Source of the DNA: an uncultured Mycobacteriales bacterium
GTDB taxonomy: Bacteria > Actinomycetota > Actinomycetes > Mycobacteriales > CADCTP01
Assembly: GCA_902805565.1 (NCBI GenBank)
Contig: CADCTP010000001.1
Coordinates: 1 to 50,151 of the forward strand
Direction of reading: 5' to 3'
DNA length: 50,151 nt
Shown: positions 25,117-32,470 of the stretch, one piece after another
Position numbering within the stretch: position 1 is the stretch's first letter
Layout of the letters: the number at the start of each line of letters is the position of its first letter
The notes under the pieces: generated by a model
Databases searched by the model: none
Told to the model about the DNA's origin: nothing
What the model saw: the letters and a program-made list of their open reading frames with translations, nothing else
Position numbers and translations under genes: made by a program

Positions 25117-25515
25117 GTGGCGGCACAGGACTGGACCGGGCCGTGGCAGCAGGCCCCCGCCGGGAAGCCGGCGCTGGCGCACGACTGGGCGCAGGCCGTC
25201 TCGGCGTACGGGGCGGAGGGCACGGTCCGCGCCGAGGTGCAGCTGCACCTGCGCGGGCACCTGGAGACGCTGCACGACGCGCTGCTGGCCGAGCCGCCGG
25301 ACCGGGCGGCCGCGGCCGGGGTCGGGGCGCACCTGGTGGCGCTGGGGCTCGCCCGGCCCGACGTGGTGGAGGTCACGGTGGCCGTCCTGGGCGACCGGCT
25401 GCTGGCCGAGCTCGGCCTGGACGAGGCCACCTTCGCCCAGCCGCTGCACGCCCTGCTCGGCGCGCTCGCCGCCGGCTTCACCCGGGCCCTGCTGGAACCG
25501 GCAGCCCGGGACTGA
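25117..25515 (+). CDS. Stand-alone domain resembling the N-terminus of actinobacterial GGDEF/EAL proteins
   Basis: The product of 132 residues is all-helical. The pattern VGAHLVALGLARPDVVEVTVAVLGDRL, then LHALLGALAAGFTRALLE, resembles the sensory-type domain that precedes PAS-GGDEF-EAL modules in many actinobacterial cyclic-di-GMP enzymes. Here the frame stops right after that domain, and no GGDEF or EAL remnant is found before hrpA. GTG 25117 has GGGGAGG eight bases upstream. It could be a regulator domain that acts in trans or a truncated gene. The match is from memory, so confidence is moderate. Confidence 0.55.
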   Translation: MAAQDWTGPWQQAPAGKPALAHDWAQAVSAYGAEGTVRAEVQLHLRGHLETLHDALLAEPPDRAAAAGVGAHLVALGLARPDVVEVTVAVLGDRLLAELGLDEATFAQPLHALLGALAAGFTRALLEPAARD

Positions 25516-25682
25516 CCGCCGCCGGCCGCCCCGCCGTCCCGCGCCGCCCTCCCGGGCCCGCCCGCCCGCGCCCGCCCGCCGGGACCGACCGCCGGGCCGC
25601 CCGCCCGGGACCGGGCATCGGCCGCGGCACGGAAAAGCCGGTGGCGGAATCCGGCCCCCGACGGCATCGTTGGACATCCCGT

Positions 25683-28600
25683 ATGTCTGCCAACCTCGCC
25701 GAGCTGCGTTCTCGGCTGCCCGAGCTGACGCTGCGCGACGAGCACCGCCTGCGCCGTCGGCTCGACGGCGTGCGCGCCGACCCGGTGCCGGACGCCCTGG
25801 CCGCCGAGGTGGACCGGGCGGCCGAGCGGGTCGCCCGCCGCCGGGCCGCGGTGCCGGCGGTCAGCTATCCCGAGCAGCTGCCGATCAGCGCCCGCCGGGA
25901 CGACATCCTGGCCGCGATCCGCGACCACCAGGTCGTGGTGGTCGCCGGGGAGACCGGCTCGGGCAAGACCACCCAGCTGCCGAAGATCTGCCTGGAGCTC
26001 GGCCGCGGCGTCCGCGGCCAGATCGGCCACACCCAGCCCCGCCGGATCGCCGCCCGCACGGTCTCGGAGCGGATCGCCGAGGAGCTCGGCGTCGAGCTGG
26101 GCACCGCCATCGGCTACCAGGTCCGGTTCACCGACCGGGCCAACGAGGACACCGCGGTCAAGGTGATGACCGACGGCATCCTGCTCGCCGAGATCCAGCA
26201 CGACCGGATGCTCCGCCGGTACGACACGCTCATCATCGACGAGGCGCACGAGCGCAGCCTGAACATCGACTTCCTGCTCGGCTACCTCAAGCAGCTGCTG
26301 CCCCGCCGGCCGGACCTGAAGCTGATCATCACCTCGGCCACCATCGACCCGGACCGGTTCGCCAAGCACTTCTCCGACGCCCCGGTGATCGAGGTCTCCG
26401 GCCGGACGTACCCGGTGGAGGTCCGCTACCGGCCGCCGCAGGACGGGGTCGACCAGGTCGAGGCGATCTCCGCGGCGGTGGACGAGCTGGCCCTGGAGGC
26501 CCCCGGCGACGTGCTGGTGTTCCTGTCCGGCGAGCGGGAGATCCGGGACACCGCGGAGGCGCTGCGCCGCTCGCTGCCCGCGGACACCGAGGTGCTGCCG
26601 CTGTTCGCCCGGCTGTCCGCGGCCGAGCAGCACAAGGTCTTCGCGCCGCACCCGGGCCGGCGGATCGTGCTGGCCACGAACGTCGCCGAGACCTCGCTGA
26701 CCGTCCCCGGCATCCGGTACGTGGTGGACCCCGGCACCGCCCGCATCTCCCGCTACAGCGCCCGGACCAAGGTGCAGCGGCTGCCCATCGAGCCGGTGTC
26801 CCAGGCCAGCGCCGACCAGCGCAAGGGCCGCTGCGGCCGGGTCGCCGACGGCATCTGCATCCGGCTGTACGACGAGGAGGACTTCGGCTCCCGGCCCCGG
26901 TTCACCGAGCCGGAGGTGCAGCGGACCAACCTGGCCTCGGTCATCCTGCAGATGACCGCGCTCGGGCTGGGCGACGTGGCGGCGTTCCCGTTCGTCGACG
27001 CGCCGGACCGCCGCTCGATCGCCGACGGCGTCGCGCTGCTCAACGAGCTGCGCGCGCTGGAGGACGGCGCGCTGACGCCGCTGGGCCGCAAGCTGGCCCA
27101 GCTGCCCATCGACCCGCGGCTGGGCCGGATGGTGCTGGAGGCGGAGACCAACGGCTGCCTGCACGAGGTGCTGGTGATCACGGCCGCGCTGTCCATCCAG
27201 GACCCGCGGGAGCGGCCGGTGGACAAGCAGGAGGCGGCGGACGCGTCGCACCGGCGGTTCGCCGACCCGGCCTCGGACTTCATGGCCCTGCTCAACCTGT
27301 GGAACTACGTCGAGGACCGCCAGGAGGCGCTGTCGTCCTCGGCGTTCCGCCGGCTGTGCACGGCGGAGTTCCTGCACTACCTGCGGGTCCGCGAGTGGCA
27401 GGACCTCTACGGCCAGCTCCGCTCGGTGCTGCGCCAGCAGGGGACCACGGTCCCGCGGCACGCCGCCGAGGTCGACCCGAAGGCGGTCACCCGGTCGCTG
27501 CTGGCCGGCCTGCTGTCCCACCTCGGGATGCGCGAGGAGACCGGCCCACGCTCCCGCGAGTACGCCGGCGCCCGCGGCGCCCGGTTCGCCCTGTGGCCGG
27601 GGTCCGGGCTGGCCAAGCAGCCGCCGCGCTGGGTGGTCGCGGCCGAGCTGGTGGAGACCTCGCGGCTCTGGGCCCGTACGGCGGCGAAGGTGGAGCCGGA
27701 GTGGGCGGAGGCCCTGGCCGGGCACCTCGCCGTGCACTTCTACTCCGAGCCGCACTGGTCCAAGCGCCGGGCCGGGGTGGTGGCGACCGAGCGGGTCACG
27801 CTGTTCGGGCTGCCGATCGTGGTCGGCCGCAAGGTCGACTACGCCCGGATCGACCCGGAGCTGTCCCGGGAGCTGTTCATCCGGCACGCGCTGGTGGAGG
27901 GGGAGTGGACCTCCCAGCACACGTTCCTGGAGGCCAACCGGGCGCTGCTGGCCGACGTGGAGGAGCTGGAGCACCGGGTCCGCCGGCGCGGGCTGGTCCT
28001 CGACGACGAGCGGCTGTTCGACTTCTACGACCAGCGGATCCCGGCCGACGTGGTCTCCGGCCGGCACTTCGACCAGTGGTGGAAGCAGGAGCGGCGCACC
28101 CGGCCCGACCTGCTCACCTTCACCCGGGAGATGCTCGTCCCCGACGACGTCGACACCGGCGACACCCCGGACGAGTGGACCCAGGGCGGGTTGACGCTGC
28201 CGGTGGCGTACCGGTTCGAGCCGGGGGCGCCGGACGACGGGGTCACCGTCGAGGTGCCGCTGGCCGCCCTGAACCGGGTCCGCCCGGACGGCTTCGACTG
28301 GCAGGTGCCGGCGCTGCGCGAGGAGCTGGTGACCGCGCTGATCCGGTCGCTGCCCAAGCCGCTGCGGCGCAACTTCGTCCCGGCGCCGGACGTGGCCCGG
28401 GCCGTGCTGGCCCGGCTGGAGCCGGGCGCCGAGCCGCTGGTCGAGGCGCTGGCCCGGGAGCTGCGCCGGGCCTCGGGCGCGGACGTGCCGCTGACCGCGT
28501 TCGACTGGGCGAAGGTGCCGGCGCACCTGCGGGCGACGTTCCGGGTGACCGACGGCGCGAAGACGGTGGCCCAGGGCAAGGACCTGGAGCAGCTGCAGCG

Positions 28601-29504
28601 CAAGCTCGGCGCGACCGTCCAGGACGTGCTGTCCGGCGCGGCCCGGTCGATCGAGCGGCGCGGGCTGACCGCCTGGACCGTCGGCACGGTGCCGCGCACC
28701 TTCGAGGCCGGTGGCCTGGTCGGCTTCCCCGCCCTGGTCGACACCGGCGCCGCGGTCGACCTGCGGGTGCTGCCGACCGAGGCCGAGCAGCGGGCCGCGA
28801 TGCCGGCCGGCGTCCGCCGGCTGCTGCTGCTCGGCCAGCCGTCCCCGCTGAAGTGGGTGTCCGCCCGGCTGGACAACCGGACCAAGCTGGCGCTCACCGC
28901 CAACCCGCACGGCTCGCTGGCCGCCCTGCTGGCCGACTGCTCGGCCGCCGCCGCCGACGAGCTGATCGCCGAGGCGGGCGGGCCGCCGTGGGACGCCGAG
29001 GGCTTCGCCAAGCTGGCCGACCGGGCCCGGGCCGAGCTCAACGAGCGGGTGCTGGAGCTGCTGCGCGGCGCCCGCCAGGTGATCGACGTCTGGGGGCCGC
29101 TGACCGCCCGGCTGGAGCGGCCGGTGCCGCCGACGCTGCAGCCCGCGCTGGCCGACCTGCGGGCCCAGCTCGGCCGGCTGGTCGGCCCCGGGTTCGTGTC
29201 CGCCGCCGGCCGGCGCCGGCTGCCGGACCTGCGGCGCTACCTGGCCGGGATGCAGCACCGGCTGGACCGGCTGGCCGGCGACTCGGTCCGGGACGCCGCC
29301 CGGATGGGCCGGGTGCACGCGGTGCAGGCCGAGCTGGACGGGTTCCTGGCCGGGCTGCCGCCGGCCCGCCGGGAGGCCGACGAGGTGCGGCAGCTGCGCT
29401 GGATGGTCGAGGAGCTGCGGATCAGCCTGTTCGCCCAGGCGCTGGGCACCCCGTACCCGGTCTCCGAGCAGCGGATCTACCGGGCCATGGACCAGCTCGG
29501 CTGA
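25683..29504 (+). CDS. hrpA: DEAH-box ATP-dependent RNA helicase HrpA
   Basis: The 1,273-residue helicase has motif I GETGSGKTTQ (about residue 89), motif Ia QPRRIAARTVSERIAEE, motif II DEAH in IIDEAHERSLN, motif III TSATID, motif V NVAETSLTVPGI and motif VI QRKGRCGRV, the exact variant used by bacterial HrpA. HA2/OB regions and the long C-terminal DUF3418 follow. Bacterial HrpA acts on mRNA and stalled ribosomes. The start ATG 25683 fits the MSANLAELRSRLPELTLRDEHRL N-terminus; upstream codons look non-coding. Its 3' end overlaps the convergent LacI gene by 28 bp. Confidence 0.95.
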   Translation: MSANLAELRSRLPELTLRDEHRLRRRLDGVRADPVPDALAAEVDRAAERVARRRAAVPAVSYPEQLPISARRDDILAAIRDHQVVVVAGETGSGKTTQLPKICLELGRGVRGQIGHTQPRRIAARTVSERIAEELGVELGTAIGYQVRFTDRANEDTAVKVMTDGILLAEIQHDRMLRRYDTLIIDEAHERSLNIDFLLGYLKQLLPRRPDLKLIITSATIDPDRFAKHFSDAPVIEVSGRTYPVEVRYRPPQDGVDQVEAISAAVDELALEAPGDVLVFLSGEREIRDTAEALRRSLPADTEVLPLFARLSAAEQHKVFAPHPGRRIVLATNVAETSLTVPGIRYVVDPGTARISRYSARTKVQRLPIEPVSQASADQRKGRCGRVADGICIRLYDEEDFGSRPRFTEPEVQRTNLASVILQMTALGLGDVAAFPFVDAPDRRSIADGVALLNELRALEDGALTPLGRKLAQLPIDPRLGRMVLEAETNGCLHEVLVITAALSIQDPRERPVDKQEAADASHRRFADPASDFMALLNLWNYVEDRQEALSSSAFRRLCTAEFLHYLRVREWQDLYGQLRSVLRQQGTTVPRHAAEVDPKAVTRSLLAGLLSHLGMREETGPRSREYAGARGARFALWPGSGLAKQPPRWVVAAELVETSRLWARTAAKVEPEWAEALAGHLAVHFYSEPHWSKRRAGVVATERVTLFGLPIVVGRKVDYARIDPELSRELFIRHALVEGEWTSQHTFLEANRALLADVEELEHRVRRRGLVLDDERLFDFYDQRIPADVVSGRHFDQWWKQERRTRPDLLTFTREMLVPDDVDTGDTPDEWTQGGLTLPVAYRFEPGAPDDGVTVEVPLAALNRVRPDGFDWQVPALREELVTALIRSLPKPLRRNFVPAPDVARAVLARLEPGAEPLVEALARELRRASGADVPLTAFDWAKVPAHLRATFRVTDGAKTVAQGKDLEQLQRKLGATVQDVLSGAARSIERRGLTAWTVGTVPRTFEAGGLVGFPALVDTGAAVDLRVLPTEAEQRAAMPAGVRRLLLLGQPSPLKWVSARLDNRTKLALTANPHGSLAALLADCSAAAADELIAEAGGPPWDAEGFAKLADRARAELNERVLELLRGARQVIDVWGPLTARLERPVPPTLQPALADLRAQLGRLVGPGFVSAAGRRRLPDLRRYLAGMQHRLDRLAGDSVRDAARMGRVHAVQAELDGFLAGLPPARREADEVRQLRWMVEELRISLFAQALGTPYPVSEQRIYRAMDQLG

Positions 29505-30508
29505 AGCGTGCTCTCCCGCACCACCAGCTGGTGCCCGACCAGCACCTCGCGGGGCGGGCCGCCGGGCCCCTCGGTCATCCGGGACAGCAGGAACTCCAGC
29601 GCCAGCGCGGCGATCCGCGGCTTGTCCGGCCGGATCGTGGTCAGCGTCGGGGTGGAGAACCGGCCGTCCTCGATGTCGTCGAACCCGACCACCGCCACGT
29701 CGTCCGGCGCCCGCCGGCCGTGCACGGCCAGCGTCCGCAGCGCGCCCAGGGCGAGCAGGTCGGCGAAGCACAGCACCGCGTCCGGTGGCTCCGGCAGCGC
29801 GAGCAGCCGGGCCATCGACTCGGCGCCGTCGGCCCGGTGGTACGCCTGGGCCGGGATGACCAGCTCCTCCTCGTACGGCAGGCCGGCCTCGGCCAGCGCC
29901 CGCCGGTAGCCCGCCAGCCGCAGGTGCGAGGTGATCCCGGAGGAGACGTGCCGCTGGTCGCCGATGGCCGCGATCCGCCGCCGGCCGAGCGCGACCAGGT
30001 GCGCGGTGGCGTCCCGGGCCGCGGCCACGTTGTCGATCACCACGTGGTCGGCCGGGCCGCCGCTGACCCGCTCGCCCAGCAGCACCATCGGGGTGTCGTC
30101 CTGCCGGGCGTCCAGCTCCTCCCGGCCCATCGCGATCGGGCTGAAGATCAGCCCGTCCAGCAGGTGGGTGCGCATCCCCTCCGCGATCAGCAGCTCCCGC
30201 TCCAGCACCCCGCTGGTCTGGTCGACCAGCACGGTCCAGGACTGCTCGGCGGCGGCGTCCACGATCAACGCCGCCAGCTCCGAGAAATACGGTATGCCGA
30301 GATCGGGCACGGCGAGCCCGACGATGCCGGACCGGCCCTTGCGCAGGGTCCGGGCGGCCTGGTTCGGCCGGTAGTTCAGCTCGCCGATCGCGGTCAGCAC
30401 CCGCTGCCGGGTGGTGTCGGTGACGTGCGGGTGGTCGTTGACCACGTTCGACACGGTCTTCACCGACACCCCGGCCAGCTTCGCGACGTCCCTCAGGCTG
30501 GCGCCCAT
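29477..30508 (-). CDS. LacI-family transcriptional regulator
   Basis: Sugar-responsive repressor of 343 residues. The helix-turn-helix and hinge read SLRDVAKLAGVSVKTVSNVVN and YRPNQAARTLRKGRSG; the rest is a periplasmic-binding-protein-like effector domain (GLAVPDLGIPYFSEL, VVGFDDIEDGRFSTPTLTTIRP). The recognition helix VSVKTVSNVVN is of the standard kind that binds CG-centred palindromes. It lies 5 bp downstream of the PhyH gene in the same operon, so it is probably autoregulated. The best operator is at 32400-32411 in the divergent GH43 promoter. The effector is probably an arabinose-containing sugar. Confidence 0.92.
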   Translation of the reverse strand: MGASLRDVAKLAGVSVKTVSNVVNDHPHVTDTTRQRVLTAIGELNYRPNQAARTLRKGRSGIVGLAVPDLGIPYFSELAALIVDAAAEQSWTVLVDQTSGVLERELLIAEGMRTHLLDGLIFSPIAMGREELDARQDDTPMVLLGERVSGGPADHVVIDNVAAARDATAHLVALGRRRIAAIGDQRHVSSGITSHLRLAGYRRALAEAGLPYEEELVIPAQAYHRADGAESMARLLALPEPPDAVLCFADLLALGALRTLAVHGRRAPDDVAVVGFDDIEDGRFSTPTLTTIRPDKPRIAALALEFLLSRMTEGPGGPPREVLVGHQLVVRESTLQPSWSMAR

Positions 30509-30513
30509 GCGAC

Positions 30514-31341
30514 TCACCCTCCCATTCGCAGCCCCTCGATGTCGTGCCGCTGGGTCAGCGGCCGCAGTTCGTCCACCACGTCGGTGACCCGCAACCGGTC
30601 CAGCACCGCCACCGGGAGCCTCGCCGCGTACTCGCGGCTGAGCACCAACTGGTGGGCCTCGGTGTCCACCTGCGGGGCCACCGCGCCGAGGATCAGCACC
30701 GGCCGGGACACCCCGGACCGGTTGGCCGTGCCGCGGTGCAGGGCCAGGCCGGTGCGGACCGAGGCGTCGCCGACCCGGGGCAGCTTCGGCACCGCGCGCG
30801 CGGCGTAGTCGGCGCTCTGCCGCGGGAACATGCCGTACTCGAAGTCGTCGTCCGGGTCGAGGTGGCTGCCCGGGACGATCTGCAGCGGGCCCATCTCGGG
30901 CCGGACGGTGACCGTGGTGACGTTGAACGCCAGCGAGGACAGCCGCGTCTCGCCCGCCGGCCGCCGGAAGTCGCGGTGCCACGGCTGGTCCTGCGCGCCC
31001 GGCAGCGGGACGTCGAACCCGACCTCGGCGATCCGCCAGTCCGGGCCGAGCATCAGGTCGCACACGCCGGTCACGTACGGGTGGGTGAGCAGGTCGAGGA
31101 AGCCGGACAGCTTCTCCGGGTGCACGCAGAAGTAGTAGCGGTGCGGGCCGCGGCCCACGGTGCCGCCGGGGTGCGCCCGGGCCTCGGCGTCGACGACGTC
31201 GAAGTCGGCCCGCAGCCGGGCGACCCAGGCCGGGTCCAGCGCGCCGGGGAGTCCGGCGATGCCGTCCCGCTCCACCACCGCGGCCACGGCGGCCGGGTCG
31301 AGGGCGGGCGGGGGCATGGTGAGGGTGGGGGACAGGGACAC
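30514..31341 (-). CDS. PhyH-family Fe(II)/2-oxoglutarate oxygenase in the arabinan locus
   Basis: The product of 275 residues has metal ligands in QPWHRDFRRP (H-x-D, about residue 122) and the distal His in GLALHRGTANRSGVSRP (about residue 207), with Arg for 2-oxoglutarate. GTG 31341 is placed by an excellent CGGAGG with a 5-nt spacer. It lies between an intracellular GH43 gene and the LacI gene on the same strand (gaps of 49 and 5 bp), so it is part of the sugar operon. Substrate unknown; it is not closely similar to the PhyH protein at 2086-3051. A sugar, sugar acid or aromatic arabinan substituent is possible. Confidence 0.85.
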   Translation of the reverse strand: MSLSPTLTMPPPALDPAAVAAVVERDGIAGLPGALDPAWVARLRADFDVVDAEARAHPGGTVGRGPHRYYFCVHPEKLSGFLDLLTHPYVTGVCDLMLGPDWRIAEVGFDVPLPGAQDQPWHRDFRRPAGETRLSSLAFNVTTVTVRPEMGPLQIVPGSHLDPDDDFEYGMFPRQSADYAARAVPKLPRVGDASVRTGLALHRGTANRSGVSRPVLILGAVAPQVDTEAHQLVLSREYAARLPVAVLDRLRVTDVVDELRPLTQRHDIEGLRMGG

Positions 31342-31390
31342 GGGGACCTCCGTTTTTTCGAAGGTGAACACGGACGGTGGTGCGGCCGGG

Positions 31391-32368
31391 TCAGGGCTCG
31401 ACCGGGCAGTACGGCAGGTCGTCGGCGTCCCAGCGCAGCGGCAGGATGCCGAACTGCCGGGGCCGGTCGGGGTCGGTGCGGAAGTGGAAGCAGAGCAGGT
31501 CCTCGAGCACGCTGCAGTGCCCGGGACCGTGCACGCCGCGCCCGGGCATCGGCGCCAGCAGGCAGCGGTCCGGGGTGGGGCTGAGGTCCACCCACCGGCC
31601 GTCCCGCTCGCGGAGCACGCCGACGCCGTAGAACCCGGCGAAGTTGCCACCGCTGTAGAGCAGCGTGCGTCGCCCGCCCGGGGAGACCAGCGCCACCGGT
31701 CCCTCCATCGTGTACCACCGGACGGTGGACCCGGCCGCCCAGTCCACGCCGGGGATCGGCTTCCACGGCATCGACCGGGCCGGGTCGTAGAGCTGCCAGT
31801 CGCTGCGGGAGCGGGCCACCGGCCGCGGGGCCGAGGTGCGCCGGCGCAGGTCCGGGCTGAGGTCGGCCTCCCACAGACCGGTGCCGTACGGCTCGTCGCC
31901 GATGTAGTCGGCGGCGAAGGTCAGCAGGGGGCCGCCCGGGCCGTCGGACACGTCGGCGTCGATGGCGAAGTCGATGTCGGGGGTGAGCACCTCGCCGGAG
32001 TCGACGAACGGGCCCTCCGGCCGCTCGCTGTCGGCCCGGCGCAGCCGGTGCTCGCGGTGCCCGTCGACCTCGCCGGTGCCGCGGGCCCGGGAGTAGAGCA
32101 TCACCCACGGGCGGGGCAGGCCCGGCACGTACCGCACGCACGGCGCCCAGCACCACGCCCGGCCGTCGTCGAGGAGGCTGTCGCCGAGGCGGGTCCAGCG
32201 CAGCAGGTCGTCCGAGCCGTACACCGGGAAACCGGTGCCGGAGACGTAGACGAAGTAGCGGAAGGCGCCGTCCGCGCCGGGCGGGACGGACACCAGGTAA
32301 GGGTCGCCCTGGTCCACGTCCGGCTCGGGGCACAACGGTGTGCCGAACCGCTCGACCAGTGCCTCCAC
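31391..32368 (-). CDS. Intracellular glycoside hydrolase family 43 protein (arabinanase/arabinosidase type)
   Basis: Five-bladed beta-propeller hydrolase of 325 residues without a signal peptide, so it likely acts on imported oligosaccharides. The three GH43 acidic residues can be placed: Asp in DQGDPYLV (about residue 22), Asp in FAIDADVSDG (about 138) and Glu in WYTMEGPVALV (about 222). WCWAPCVRYV matches the WAPxV element after blade one. GTG 32368 has GGGAGG five bases upstream. It is divergent from the secreted GH43 gene across a 102-bp region with a LacI operator. Confidence 0.8.
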   Translation of the reverse strand: MEALVERFGTPLCPEPDVDQGDPYLVSVPPGADGAFRYFVYVSGTGFPVYGSDDLLRWTRLGDSLLDDGRAWCWAPCVRYVPGLPRPWVMLYSRARGTGEVDGHREHRLRRADSERPEGPFVDSGEVLTPDIDFAIDADVSDGPGGPLLTFAADYIGDEPYGTGLWEADLSPDLRRRTSAPRPVARSRSDWQLYDPARSMPWKPIPGVDWAAGSTVRWYTMEGPVALVSPGGRRTLLYSGGNFAGFYGVGVLRERDGRWVDLSPTPDRCLLAPMPGRGVHGPGHCSVLEDLLCFHFRTDPDRPRQFGILPLRWDADDLPYCPVEP

Positions 32369-32397
32369 CAGCGCCTCCCACCGTTACCCAACCGATC

Positions 32398-32427
32398 TTT
32401 ACAACGTTGTACAGCACGTCCTACGCT
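32398..32427 (+). promoter_or_regulatory. Promoter of the secreted GH43/CUT1 operon
   Basis: TTTACA (32398-32403) and TACGCT (32422-32427) are separated by 18 nt. The candidate LacI operator at 32400-32411 covers the -35 box, a layout suited to repression. Confidence 0.5.
32400..32411. promoter_or_regulatory. TACAACGTTGTA palindrome, LacI operator
   Basis: A perfect 12-bp palindrome with a central CG, between divergent GH43 genes of the locus that encodes its own LacI regulator. It overlaps the -35 box of the plus-strand promoter and lies 32 bp upstream of the minus-strand gene. Confidence 0.65.
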
Positions 32428-32470
32428 CCCGGAAAGTCCCCGCATTTCGTGGATGTTTCGGAGGTCAGCG

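Noticed and set aside
24525-29771. A minus-strand frame open for about 1,750 codons across hrpA
   Set aside because: Only its first-transcribed-last part (24525-24956) is a gene, OsmC. The rest is the antisense of hrpA, with low-complexity Arg/Pro/Gly content, as expected from strong third-position GC.
25670-30808. A 1,700-codon plus-strand frame overlapping hrpA in another phase
   Set aside because: Shadow of the hrpA frame; no domain and heavy Arg/Ala/Pro bias.
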